From: Chrysomallon squamiferum
Taxonomy: Eukaryota > Mollusca > Gastropoda > Neomphalida > Peltospiridae
DNA length: 64,000 bases
Direction of reading: 5' to 3'
Assembly (NCBI GenBank): GCA_012295275.1
Contig: CM022672.1
Location: 15,401,125 to 15,465,124, forward strand
Within the stretch, counting starts at the first letter, position 1, and every line of letters starts with the position of its first letter. Under the pieces are notes generated by a model. That model was given only the letters and a program-made list of their open reading frames with translations. It did no database searches and was not told where the DNA came from. The position numbers were made by a program, and so were the translations under genes. Positions 10,026-23,647 of this stretch are shown here, piece by piece.

Positions 10026-13017
10026 TTACGAAGTGTCACGATAGCACATCATGCTTGGCGAAACAATAATGAAATAATTTTTCATTAAGACAGTTTACAA
10101 TGCAGTTCTTGAAAGCGTTGCAGCCCTCCTATTGATTAAGTAGGAGAAGACGCGGCTTTGTTTCAGTATTATTTCAGTAATAGATTTTGATTAAATTCTC
10201 TGACTAACTAAAGGTAAAGACACATGTCGAAGAAGACCAGAATTACACGTATAACAATTTATAAACCATTCCTCTGGTGTACATGCAAAGACACATAATT
10301 ATTAATAATTATAAATATTTTCTGGTATAAACTGAGATATAATTGTTATAATTACATACGTACATACATACATACATACATACACACACGCACACACACA
10401 CACATGCATGCAAATATGATCGTGTGTAAATTCTTTCTCTTTAAAAAAAATGTAGACAGCAATATGGATTTTGGCTAATATGAAGTAATAAAACTCGAAA
10501 TATATTCAATTTAGATGTATATTGAGATGTATAAATTAAATATAATTTCATAGTTTTCTTCTGCAGTTTATTTTCTTGGTCCAGATGACCGGAAGATCCA
10601 GTTGCTATCGTAAGCTTGCCGTAGCAGATATTGATAAAATTACATATTACCGTTCCATCACTGAGATAATGAAATATTAAATTAGACGTTTCCAAGAATT
10701 TAATCAAAAATTATAATTATGTTCTGAAATATTACTTGTCACTGAAACAAAATTACATTTCTATCCCTTCTGTTTAGGGAAGGACTACCATTCTCCTAAG
10801 AATGTTATTAAAAACTGACGTAATAATATTTACTGGGTTCCTTGTGGTTTTGCGCCCACTTACAACAACAGCAGAGAAGTAACGTCTAAATAAGAATAAT
10901 GCACGACACTATCACGATGTTAGATACTAGCATGCTTTTAATTAAATAAATTAAAATTAAATAAATAAATAAATGATGATGATGATAAGATAAATAATTA
11001 AAATAGTTATGATGATAAATATAATAATAATAACCAGAACCACAATAATAAAATAAAAATAAAATAAAATCTAAAATAATTCTGTATCTACCTCTGTCTC
11101 TCTATATAATCGACTACGATGACAAATTAGTGTATTGTTTCAGTGTTCGTATTGCATATCAAGTTCACTTATCTTGAATCTCGAATAATGTAATCCCTAA
11201 TATAAATAACTTTGAGTTACATTTGTTATTTTTTATTATTAGTAGTAGTAGCAGCAGCAGCAGTAGTATATTGTAGTAATTGTAGTAGTAGTAGTAGTAG
11301 TAGCAGTAGCAGTAGAAATAGTAGTAGTGTTAGCAGCAGCAGCAGCAGTATATAATAGTTTAAAATTAATAACGGCTTCAAATAAAAAGCCAAACGCATA
11401 GCAATTTATTCAGTCCTTTCAGCGATCAACTGCGGACCTACATTTTGATCCCCTGGAATCTTTAAGTGTTCCTGGTGCCCTTCGCAAGCAGCAACAAATA
11501 TTTGGGCAACCAGTGTTCTCTTTTTCAATCGGCTTCTTCCAAAACAGATCACCATAAATGTTTCGAAAATTAAAATCCTAGCATCTCAGATAAGGATTAA
11601 AATTTTGGACAGCTAACGTCGTTTTTAGGGCCCTTTGGATCAGGTGTTCTGAAGTTTGAGTTTCATTAGCTTCGTAACAGATCCGAGCCTACCACGACTT
11701 TTTTGTAATTTGTACTACCCTAAATATCATGTTACATTAATTCATACAATTGTTAGCAAATCTAGGTTCAGTGGGCAGTATACTGGCTTATTCTGTTCGT
11801 TCCACGAGATTGAATATTATTGTTATATTTTGGATGTATAGGAATTGTCAAAAGTCACCTTCGCGTCTCAGTTAGTCCTACCAAAGTTGAATATAGGTTA
11901 AAATATAGCACTTAAACATAATATATACATATATTTGTGTTGTGGATGGATGGATGGTTGGATGTTTCATCTATATATCTGAATGGGTGTGTGTATGTAT
12001 GCTTGTGTGTATATTTACATATTTATATACAAAGGTGGTGAGTATGTATGTATGTGCCTATGAATAATATATTTTTGCATGTCTGTGTATGTGCCTGTGT
12101 GTGAATCTACATTCTTATTAAAATATATTAAAATAAGTACATGCTGTGACTGCAGCTAACAAGTACACATCCTAGTAAGTTATGTTTATTTACGTACAGA
12201 GTGCTCGGGGTTTATCAGTTGATTTGGTTAAACTTTTGTGTTACCCATAATGCGGAACACAGTTTGTTCCACGGAATTTCGCGCAAAAAGATTTTAGAAA
12301 TAAAAGATGAGATGAGGATATTGTTCGGAGCAAGTAACCGTTGAACATTTAACTTAGATACAATTACATTTACGTTTCTTCTTGTTTTCTGCTTGAAATC
12401 TCGGTCGTCTGTGCTTTAAATTTATCGTAAATATTTAAAAAAAAAAAATAATAATTAATTAAAAAAATATAAAAACATTAATAATAAATGAGTAAACAAT
12501 TTTTTAAAGAATTTTGTAATATAATCCATGCTTTCAAATTAATTATTATTTTTTTAGAACATTTATTTTTTTTTTTTTTTTTTTTTTTTTTACAGAAGAA
12601 AAAGTATTTTGATTATACCGAGAGGGGAACAGGGGTTTGTAAAGAAAAATATCCTTAATTACGAAAGAAGGTTGGGGGAGAAAAAAGCGGGACGCATGTT
12701 TTCATTGCTGAGATTAATCGAGTACTATTGCTGTTGTCGAAATAGTTTTGTTCGAAGGTCAGCGCATCCGTGCGGTTGCGATTCGTTCATTTCCGATAAA
12801 AACCAGACATCTCTTACCGAAAATTATCGATTGTATAAGAGACTATGCGACCAACCGCTGTCTGTTTTAGGCCACAGATGTTAGTATCGGCACTAAGAGT
12901 GATCAATAGTATTCACTTTACTATATTTTATTCTGCCAAGTACATCGTCTGCTACGGATATGTCATACACGTTGCTTTCAGAAACAAGACGACTCTGAAT
13001 TGATGGGCTAACGTGAC
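10026..13017. other. Upstream region of the GT92 gene
   Basis: Contains ACAT/CA repeats (10351-10408), TAG/CAG runs (11238-11352), GT-rich stretches (11940-12110) and a poly-T tract (12568-12591). The segment 12609-12900 is less AT-biased and could be 5' UTR or promoter of the GT92 gene, but no TATA box or other element was identified. A 91-codon open frame there has no recognisable domain. Confidence 0.5.
11238..11352 (+). repeat. TAG/CAG trinucleotide region
   Basis: Interrupted AGT and AGC runs, including GCAGCAGCAGCAG blocks. Confidence 0.85.
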
Positions 13018-13122
13018 ATGTTATTCGCCATGAATTTCAGTTACCTGCGAATCTACAAAGTTAACTTACTAGTTCTGCTGCTGGTGTGTGGCGTTTTACT
13101 GCTGTGGCGTTTCGATGACAGG
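13018..13122 (+). CDS. GT92 gene exon 1 (signal anchor)
   Basis: Encodes 35 residues with the hydrophobic run VNLLVLLLVCGVLLLW and ends at AGG|GTAAGT in phase 0. Both ATG candidates (13018 and 13030) have G at -3. A two-codon upstream ORF (ATG GGC TAA, 13003-13011) ends just before the first ATG. A possible 5' UTR acceptor (TTTCAG) lies at 12977-12982, so a non-coding exon further upstream is possible. Confidence 0.85.
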
Positions 13123-15796
13123 GTAAGTAACAGTTTAATTATATTTGTTTTTTAAATTGTTTTTATTCTTTGTGGTTTCAGTTCTGTACGGATGTATTTG
13201 GGTAGCTTCGGGTGTAATTTTTGTTCACGCGACTGTAGGATGGGTCTAAATTCATTTTAAAGTTTGCTATAAATCTTTACATTGCACCCAAAATAAACTT
13301 CATACTGCCCATGCATAGATACAGTGATGTAGAAAAAGATCGGGAATGTCAGTTAATGTTTTTGTGTATGTCGGCGTGTGATATGGGTGTCAGTGAAGGT
13401 TCGTTTGTGTTCACTGCGTGAGAGAAAAAGGACTAGTTTCTAAATTCGTGCATTCCTATCACTAGTTTATCGCCAACAGACGACTGAAAATGTGGACAAC
13501 AAATACAGTAATAATGTATGCAGTAATTTACATACGCACTTCAAGTGCAGCTGTGATGGTTTAACACACATTACAATATTTCTGTCACAGTTTTTATACA
13601 TATGAGCTGTTTGTAATCAAACTTTGACCAGCGTGCTATAATATGATTATTTATGCTACAACAATCTATTTCACTTCTGATGAATTTTAATCTGAAATTC
13701 ACGATTTTCTTGACCTTTAGTGAAACTAATAGGCACTGATCAGATGCTTATTTTTGTTCTTCCCCCAGGAATCAGATGTATGCATGTGTGCAAGAGCAGA
13801 AATTTGTAATTGTGTATGGATGTCCACATAAATGTGATTATGTACAAGTATGTGCGTATGCGTGCGCATGGTTTTTTTTTGTGTGTGTGTTCATGTGATT
13901 GTCTACGTATCATTGTTTCTGTAGATGTGCGTTATGTGTGTGTGTGTTTGTCTGTTGTGTGTGTGTGTGTGTGTCTGTTGTGTCTGAATGTGTGTCTGAG
14001 CTTGTGGGCGTATATGTTTGTATAATGATAAAGAAATCGTTGTCATTTAATCACCTATATAAACAGTAATCTATATTCTACTCGTACACGGAGATGCACA
14101 CGTGCACCTACACACATTCGCACATAAATGCATACAAACAAGCAAACATAAATGTATTTATAAACATACTTCTTGAAATAAACTGAATTCATAATTTTTT
14201 TCTGATTAATCAGCCACAGCAATTAGAAACGACTTAACTATTTAAGTTAAACTTTAAATTTGCAGATCAGTGGTAAAATGTACGTTGGACCACAATATTA
14301 CATGTCGCTGGATCTGTTCTCCAAAAGGGCCATTTCCAATTAAAGCCGCTGCTATAATTATATTTATTAAAGGACATGTGTTTGTTTTTCTGTCTAGGAG
14401 GGTGGCGGTTTCACTTAAACTGGTAAAAACTGTCATGGGAGTACAGCGGGTTTCTTCTCTGTATATGATCATTATGCAACACTCTCACGCATGCACATAC
14501 ATACAGATGTAGATATCCTGTTCTAGGTTTGTCTCTAAGTTTTACTTCATGGTTTCCTGTACTTTTAACAGGAACAGTATATCCGTGAAATAATAACGTT
14601 ATAGCCTACATATGTGAGGTATCAAGCGTAACTGAAAACAAGAATTACATGTCAAAATAAAACCAAACAGTTAACGAGGTCATTCAAAATACAAGCAGGG
14701 ATAAGTAAGTGGTGAACAGACAACCGAACCATCTAACCAACAACAACAGTCGATGGACAAACGAAATAAACAGACCAGCAGACAACCAACCACAAAGTAT
14801 GATATAACAAATCAAAACAAGCAAGAAGCTGAATCAAGCTGACAACAACCTAATGTAGAAATAAACAAATAAAAGACAACAATCAAACCGGTCATTTCCG
14901 CAAAAGTTTCGCAAAAAAAGAACCTTTTTTCACACCCGATACTTGAAAAAAAAATCTGTGATAATTATACACAAGGTCGTGCTTTAACTTTAAAACATTA
15001 CTGTGGGTTTGTTTTGACAAAAATTTTTTATTCAAATGGAAATGCTAGAATCGATATTTAAACCAGCATATAACTGTGAATAAGCACTAAGTTGACATTT
15101 TAAAAAGATTAAAATAAAAAGAATAAGTCTCATGTGATGTACAATACATATTCTATCTTCACTTAATTGATTTCACGACCGCAGCCTTGGATGCGTAGCA
15201 ATAGAAAAATCGACAGCTGCAGGTCACAGTTTGCACATAATTAGTGATATATCTCATTTAACCCGTTGAAACAATCCTTTGTCTTTTATTTTTATTATTA
15301 TTACTGTGGGTTTGTTTTTTTAAATTATTTTTTATTCCAGTGGAAATGCTCGAATCGATATTTAAACCAGCATATAACTGTGAATAAGCACTAAGTTGAC
15401 ATTTTAAACAGAAGATTAAAATATAAAAAAAAAATATACGATGTCAGTAAGAACAGTTTTAAATAGCTAATACCAATAAGAAGAAAAACAACAATCGCCC
15501 TTTTCTTGTTGTTGTTGGGTTTTTTTTTTGTGTGTGTGTGTGTGTGTTGTTGTGTTGTTGCTTGTTCAGATGTGTCGGTCATGAAGGCTAAAGACGCTTT
15601 GAATTTTGACACAGCGATAAAAACGGACATGACGGTTCACTGGACACGCGATCTGTAACTGCAGGCAGGTTATCAACCAAGAAATCACAATCCACGGCCT
15701 TTAGATGTATAAAAGTACATCTGATGATCATTTCAATAAATCTGACTGAAAAGGCGAAAGAAGAAAGCAACAAATAAAAATATAAATAAATAATAA

Positions 15797-15836
<40 letters not shown>

Positions 15837-17712
15837 AATAATAATTATAATAATAATAATCATAATCATAATAATGATGATCATCATTGATGGAAATCGG
15901 TTTTAGTAACTAGGGGTAAAGTACTGTTTGTTATTGGTGGAAGATAAGTATTCATTTATCTATTACTATGCTAATTCGTCCCTGTCACACCAGTTTCTAA
16001 TTTAAGACGATCGAATAAAGAGTTATTAATTCATTAAAGAACTACTTTGTTGTTTTTGGTAAGATAAAGTGTTGTTAATGGGAGTTGAGTAAAGTATGCA
16101 AAGATAATTATAGAAAAGATAATTTTGCCTACACTGGTACTTAAATTGAAGATAAACCGAAAATGAAAGGTAAGGAAAGTTCGTTCCCCTCATTTCCATC
16201 AGTGAACAAAATAAAAATTGATATCCATGTATAAAGTACCGAATATGTTCAAACCTGTACCCTGCTAATACGTTCACGCAGATGCCCTAGTAAACTGTTC
16301 AGGAATATATCTTCTGTCTTATCTAAATGCAAACAATAGAATTATCTAGTTAATCATTGTAAAGCTTCAATAAATCACCCTAAAACTATTATCTTCAGAA
16401 AACTGTCTCTTCTGTTTGTTCGCATTTATTAAAACATGGGATAATAAGCATAGTGATAAAAAAAAAGAAAAAAGAAATGGTAAGCAGAACTTTCAGTAAA
16501 CAATACACTAGTTTTAGTTTACTGAGTATTTTGCACTGAATTACCATATTGATGAAACGCTTTAAAACGTTGCCATCAATATCATTTGAAAATAATCGTT
16601 ACTTTTGGTTGATCGTAAGTTTTCGTACCGTTTTCTAATAAGCGCCGTATCGATAGATGGACAACGTTTTAAAATAATTTCTAAAGACTGTCATTTCTAT
16701 TTCTTATTCTTGTTTAATTATCTGTTAATAAATAATGAAGCTGCTGGAGGAGAGTACTGCAAACAAATCAAGCGAAACCAAGCGAAGTAAACACCCTTTC
16801 AACTGTAATAGATATATGGATTTAAAATTTTACCACTACAGCGAAGGTAATAACAACAACAACAACAACAACAACAATAATAAAGGCCGTAAGACTTACA
16901 GAAACAATGATAATTTAACAACCACAATAATTACTATAACAACAACAATGAAAATCGATGAAAAGTGAACTTTATAAAAGCTCTGCTGCAACTTCATCAA
17001 CCATAATATAATCGAATGCACTTATTTAAATCGGATTTAGACGATTATACGTTCTTGGCAAAATGAACCAGTTTCTCGTTTTAAGAATATTTACATGATT
17101 AATTTAATGTTAAACAGAGCTTACGGGTATCTTCTGCCTGGATTGCCACAGTAAAATGATTCAGTGAAACCATCGACAGCGCCAGTTTGAACATAGCAGT
17201 AAATATATAACTATGCTGTTTTTCTTGTCGTCATCATCATCATCATCATCATCATCATTATAATGATCACAGTTATTATTTTCACATCTTCATAATCGTC
17301 ATCACCATGACAATCATTTTCATTTCCATTGTCATCGTTTTTATCATTATCATCAACATCATCTTCTCCTTCATTGTCGTCATTATCTTTGCTGTAATTA
17401 CGTCATCGTTACATTAAAGTCATCATCATCATTACATTAGTCATCATCATCATCATTTTCTTTATTATTCTTATCACCTTTTTCGTCATCATTAACATTA
17501 TTATAATCATTATCATCATTGTTATAATCATTATTTATTAATATCATCATAATTATCATCAGCATTATCGTGATCACAATTATTATTTTTGTCATCATCT
17601 TCATACTATAATCATCATGTTTTTCGTCATCATTATTATTTTCATCATCATCATTATCATTATTAATATCATCATCATCATTGTCATTATTTTAATCATC
17701 ATCCTTATTGTG

Positions 17713-17743
<31 letters not shown>

Positions 17744-18863
17744 GAACTGTTTATTTCCTCACAGGTCCATGATACTGAAACAGTAAGAGTCTCCAAACTT
17801 GCTTCCTGGCGTTTAGTAAATCGTAACACGCCGCCTTCAAACAAAAGCACCGATGGGAAACCGCTTCAGTATTTCAAACAGGTCCGAGGCAGCGATGTCT
17901 TCTTTTTATCAGCTATTGCGAACACAGAAAGACCTTACAAAAGCCACACAAACGTCATCATTTCGGCGATGGACGGTGCCAACATCCCTCTGATGTGTTG
18001 TATAATTGTCGCTGGAGACAAACTGCTTACATCGCCGACTCGGCTCTTCTCAGAACATCATCACATAGATTTTTTGCCCGCAATTACGGAATACTTTGAT
18101 CCAGCACATTTTATAGCGAAACAGTTCCTCTGCGATCTTCCTGGTGTTGTGCAAGTAAAGAATATTTCTCTGACGACGTCGTCCACGTGCAGCGACGACG
18201 TTGGCGACTACATTCCTGTGATATATCCTGAAACCGTGTCGGGCGGACTGGCTATATGCGCCAAAACGGCGTTTGGTAAGGGACCCGACCCTGAACGTTT
18301 TATCGAGTGGGTTGAAATACAACGACTTCTGGGCGTCGACAAGATTTTACTGTTCGAAATAGACGTCCCAGAAAAAATCCTAAACATTTTCCGCTATTAC
18401 GAAAAGCAAGGAATACTGGATTTAGTGCGCTATGAGCTTCCTGGCAGAATCAAAGGTGGTTAAGCAAGAAAATTACCAATAGTGATAGTGATAATAATAG
18501 TAGTAGTAGTAGCAGCTCAAGCACTAGCACTGGGAGTAGTAGCAGCAGCAGCAGAAGCAGCCTTGTTGTGGTAGTAATAAATATAATGTGGTAGTGTTAA
18601 AGTGATAATAATAACAATACTATATTTCATACTGAGTAATATTTGTCGACTGATCTGAAGTCAGCCAAACGATATGCCCAAACCGATAATACATGTATGC
18701 ACTAACGGTTCTCTTATAGTTAAATATCATGTTTGTCCAAGCATTACTGTTTCATTATGTCATTTTTCCATGCTCAATGTGCTAAATCTTTGACTAAAAA
18801 CAATTCGTTTGCTATACAAGTCATCCTTTATCTGTATATACGTATATTTAGATAGAATTTGAT

Positions 18864-18937
<74 letters not shown>

Positions 18938-19538
18938 TCTCTCAAAAGCCACGCCCTCATATGTTTGTTATTTACAATGTCATAAATTATGCTTCGATGT
19001 GTTTTGATTTTTTCTTTCTTTGTTTCTTTTTCATCTTTATCTCGTTCTTTTTCATCTTTATCTCGTTCTTTTTCATCTTTTTAAAGAAATACAAATGAAT
19101 GGAAATGTCAATAAAAAAAATTGAGAATTGCATTTTTTAAGTATATGAAATATAACTACTGAGGTTTTTTAAAAGTGCAGGCTAACTGGTTTCTCTATCA
19201 TCTTTCTCCCCTCTTTTCTGATAAAGCATTGGTAATATGAATAGAAGTTTTAGAAGATATTTCATACATTTATTTAATATGCATATTAATACACACAGAT
19301 AATCGCACTCATATATTTTTTTCTCCACATAATAAACACATAATTATAACATACAAATGTACTCGTTCTTTCTCTTTCTGTCTTTGTCTGTCTGTCTGTG
19401 TCTCTCTATCCTGTTCACTGTGTTTGCATATAGTATATATTTGTGTGTATGTTTTTGTATGTAACAGTGTCTGTTATGCATTCTTGATGCACACTACTAT
19501 TTAACCTATTATTACTGCTGATATAAAACAGTTATTAC

Positions 19539-19576
<38 letters not shown>

Positions 19577-20311
19577 GAGAGGGGGAGAGGGAGTGAGAGT
19601 GTGTGAGAGAGAGAAAGAGAGTGAGTGAGAGTGTGTGTAAGAGATTGAGAGAGAGAGAGAGAGATTGAGAGAGAGAGAGAGATTGATTACTGGTATACGA
19701 AACAGCTTTCATTAACAATACCCGTATATGAAACAGTAAAAATCTTTTCTGCCATCAATTAATGATTGCATTATTTCCTACTTTAAGCTTTATTCTAGAT
19801 GAGCATGGAATAACTGAGGTAAACAGAGAGCTAACCCATACTTCATCACATGTGCACAGAACCAAAAGTTTCGGCCATAATTAATGACTGCATTATTTTC
19901 TCTTTCACTGTTTTCTTTATCATTTATGGCCTAACAACAAGTTAGTAGACAGATGTAAATATTTAGAATTCTCTGAGTGTAGATTTTCATGGTTTGCGAT
20001 TATCTGTTATCCTATACTACGGAGACTTCCGAAGTTAATGATTTTTACTATGAATTACTACTATTAATTGTTCGTTTATTTATATTAGTTAATAATACTA
20101 TTTACTACAACCACTATTACTATTTCCGCTACTACTACTGCAGCTGCTGCTAATACTGCTACTGCCATTACTACTACTACTGTTATTATTATTATTATTA
20201 GCATCGTCATTATCATTATTATCGCCATTATTATTATTACCATCATAATCATCATTATTCGTATTACTCTGCTACTAATTACAATTACTATTATTACTAT
20301 TATTATTACTA

Positions 20312-20342
<31 letters not shown>

Positions 20343-20365
20343 TATTATTACTATTATTATTATTA

Positions 20366-20429
<64 letters not shown>

Positions 20430-20430
20430 A

Positions 20431-20477
<47 letters not shown>

Positions 20478-20510
20478 TACTATTACTATTATTATTATTA
20501 TTACTATTAC

Positions 20511-20543
<33 letters not shown>

Positions 20544-20552
20544 TATTATTAC

Positions 20553-20634
<82 letters not shown>

Positions 20635-20887
20635 TCTGCAGGGATTCCAGGGCGGGGAATGGACATTGACAAACGTCTGTTTCCCCAGTTCTCACATGAT
20701 GAGAATTTGCCGGTTTACGAGTGCAGGGAACGTTTGGCAGGATACACGTACGTCGCAGGTATAGATATGGACGAAGTGATTCTTCCGCGCAAAAATCAAA
20801 ATCTCAAACAATTCATGCAGGTAGGATTTATTAATATTATTATTATTATTGTTATTTTTCAGTTGTTGCTGTCATTATTACTATTAC

Positions 20888-20956
<69 letters not shown>

Positions 20957-22812
20957 TGATCATAATCATAATAAAAGCAATAACGATGGTGATGATAATG
21001 ATGATGATGATTATATGATGCACTGTTTCAAAACATGAACAAAACATAAGAAATAGCAAAATAGCAACAGTTAATTCCTGGCCTAATATCTTGTCTCCTT
21101 TTCAGTGTTGTTAAAACTGATAACTAATACATTAATGTTTATGATGTTCAGGCTTATGTTCACATGGTTCATTTATTCTTTATGTAAATAGCTATTTAAA
21201 TTATGGCTTGCAACACTGCTATTGTATCAATGATGAGGATATTTGATTTTATGGAGAGAGCGAGAGAGCGAGAGAGAGAGAGAGCACAAACATGAACAAT
21301 ATTAGTAATTATAATATTAGTAGTAGTAATACAAATAAAACGGTGATGGCATCTATAACATGTATAACCAAGAAACAAATATATATTAAACATAATAACA
21401 AATAAAAGGTATGTAAATTATCAACACGTTTTTATTCGTTAATGCTTTCTGTGCGGGGTGAACAAAATAACATTAATTAGAATTGTATGGGAATGACTAT
21501 GATAGCCTTTATTACAAGATATCATTGTTTAACTTTGATACGCTTCGCTATAGAAAATGAGTAAGTGATACTGAAATATATTAAACATGTACGATAAGTA
21601 GTTGTTTTATTGCTTACAATATGCGAATGTAGATTGTTTTGCCATAGGAAATAGGAATGAATGAAACCGTTGGCTCTATATTATTTATTAGGGATGTGAA
21701 TAAAATGGTTATATCTGCTTTATTCATGTAACACTAATTAAGCTTAAGTGGAAAAATGAAAGGATAAAATTGTTTATCCTATATATATTAATTTTGCGAT
21801 AAATTTCAAAAACATTTTTGATTATTTTAAATCTTATTCACAAATTTAGCTTATTAAAAAAAACAATGAAGTAATGAGAATATATATTTACATATAATTA
21901 TATGGAACACATTTTAAATCTTTTTAGTTCTTGTTTTGTTTTGTTTGTTTTTTTTTTGTTTTTTTTTTTCTTATTAAATACCAATTTAATTTATATTAGA
22001 AAACAAATACGAAAGAATTAAACCGTTCGTTTTTGAGACACAATCTAAATATTCGCAGTAGTTTTATTGGTGATATTAAAATGTTAATATATATTACAAT
22101 TGCAAACACAAAAATTTTTAAAAAAATTTTAAAATGTATTTATTTCATATCTTAACACATAATCAGCTGTAAAATTCGGGTAGAGATGCGGAGGTGGTGT
22201 GATAAAAAGAACTGTTCACAGGGGTGAGCAGAACAATGAGTGTTGTGTAAACTGATATTTCATCTGTTCCACCCCAGTTCATTTGAGAAATGTGTCCTAC
22301 TGTTAAGTAACAACAAAATATATTATATTTTGCAGTGGAAAGGGGTAAAAATAAATATACCTCAGACTTTGATAAGCATATTCATGCTGGAATGCCAGTT
22401 AGCCTAAACTGAACGTGAATGTGGACTGAGTCTGAAATTAACTAACGGTTTGAAGTCATCACTTGTAAAGCATTTCATATACTATATCGACATAATAATG
22501 ATTTGTCAAAACTGTACAAATAGTCCATTAGCCAGATTTTATGTTAAACCGATCAACTAGATCGTTATGTTCGTGTTTGGATGATCATATCTAGAAACTT
22601 TGACAATACTAAAAGCTGGAGCTTAATCAAAATTATCACTGTTTTCACGCACCACTGAATTTGTTTAACTTTACATTGCCGAGTAATTAACTGATCTGGT
22701 ATACGTACATTTTTATAGATGTCTGCATTGCTACATGAAAAATTCGTACAATATTTGACCTTAAAGTTTAGTTTTGGAATACAGAGACACAACTGACCGT
22801 TACAGATAAATT

Positions 22813-22843
<31 letters not shown>

Positions 22844-23592
22844 AGCACCCCTAGAATTCAGGAATGAAATCATAGCCTGTTGATAACGACATAATGAACT
22901 TTGGCAGAATGTTAAGCCGTATAACAATAATGTTGTAAATGCTCCTTTAACCAGAGATTGCATTAGACTTGGGATTCATTTTACCTAGATACACAAATTT
23001 TATTAAGGTTAAGGCGTAATCGTAAATCACGAAGATTGTTCTTTATTGCTTTGTTTCCACTACGCATTAACATTTTCGAGTCGACAGTAAACTCAGATGT
23101 TCAGGAAAGCAGAAAGTGGTGCTTGAAAGATAAAAAAGATAAAATGAAGTGTATTCAATATTTAGCAATTAAATAAACACCCACAGTCCACAGATACCCG
23201 TCCATGTGTTAGGATGAATCCACTTAAGTTTTCAGAGGTGGGGTCACTACATACGAGGTTTAACATTTTCAAGATTATAATTATATACATTGCTGGATTA
23301 CATATATATAAAATTTTACAGGTGACGTAGGCATAAACTACGTTCGTGTATATTTATAGGTCCGGTTTCCCGATTAATTATTCATTCGTCTGTGATTCAC
23401 TGATCATAAAACGTCATTCTCATTGTTCATCCTGTAATATCTACAGTCCTGATGAATCCAAGTTTTATTTTACATGAATGTTTTTAGAAAATCGAATAAA
23501 TTAACTTATTCAGTTTTATATCCAGTTGTAATCGAACAACTCCAGTAAGGGAAATAACTCTTTCCATACCGTGAAAAATATTTTCATTTTTA

Positions 23593-23647
<55 letters not shown>

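Noticed and set aside
12609..12884. 91-codon plus-strand frame upstream of the GT92 gene
   Set aside because: Position suggests 5' UTR or promoter; residues show no domain and the start lies in poly-T-derived sequence.
18050..18322. Minus-strand frame opposite GT92 exon 2
   Set aside because: Shadow of the coding exon on the other strand.
20085..20672. 195-codon minus-strand open frame rich in Ile
   Set aside because: It is a translation of the ATT array; no start context, composition or family supports it.
22214..22276. Possible tiny inverted repeat (GGGGTGAGCAGAACA / TGTTCCACCCC)
   Set aside because: Arms are short and imperfect and the enclosed sequence is only about 30 bp.
22565..22963. 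132-codon minus-strand frame with a hydrophobic start
   Set aside because: It contains a translated TA repeat, has no recognisable domain and sits inside GT92 intron 3 on the opposite strand; possible but unsupported.
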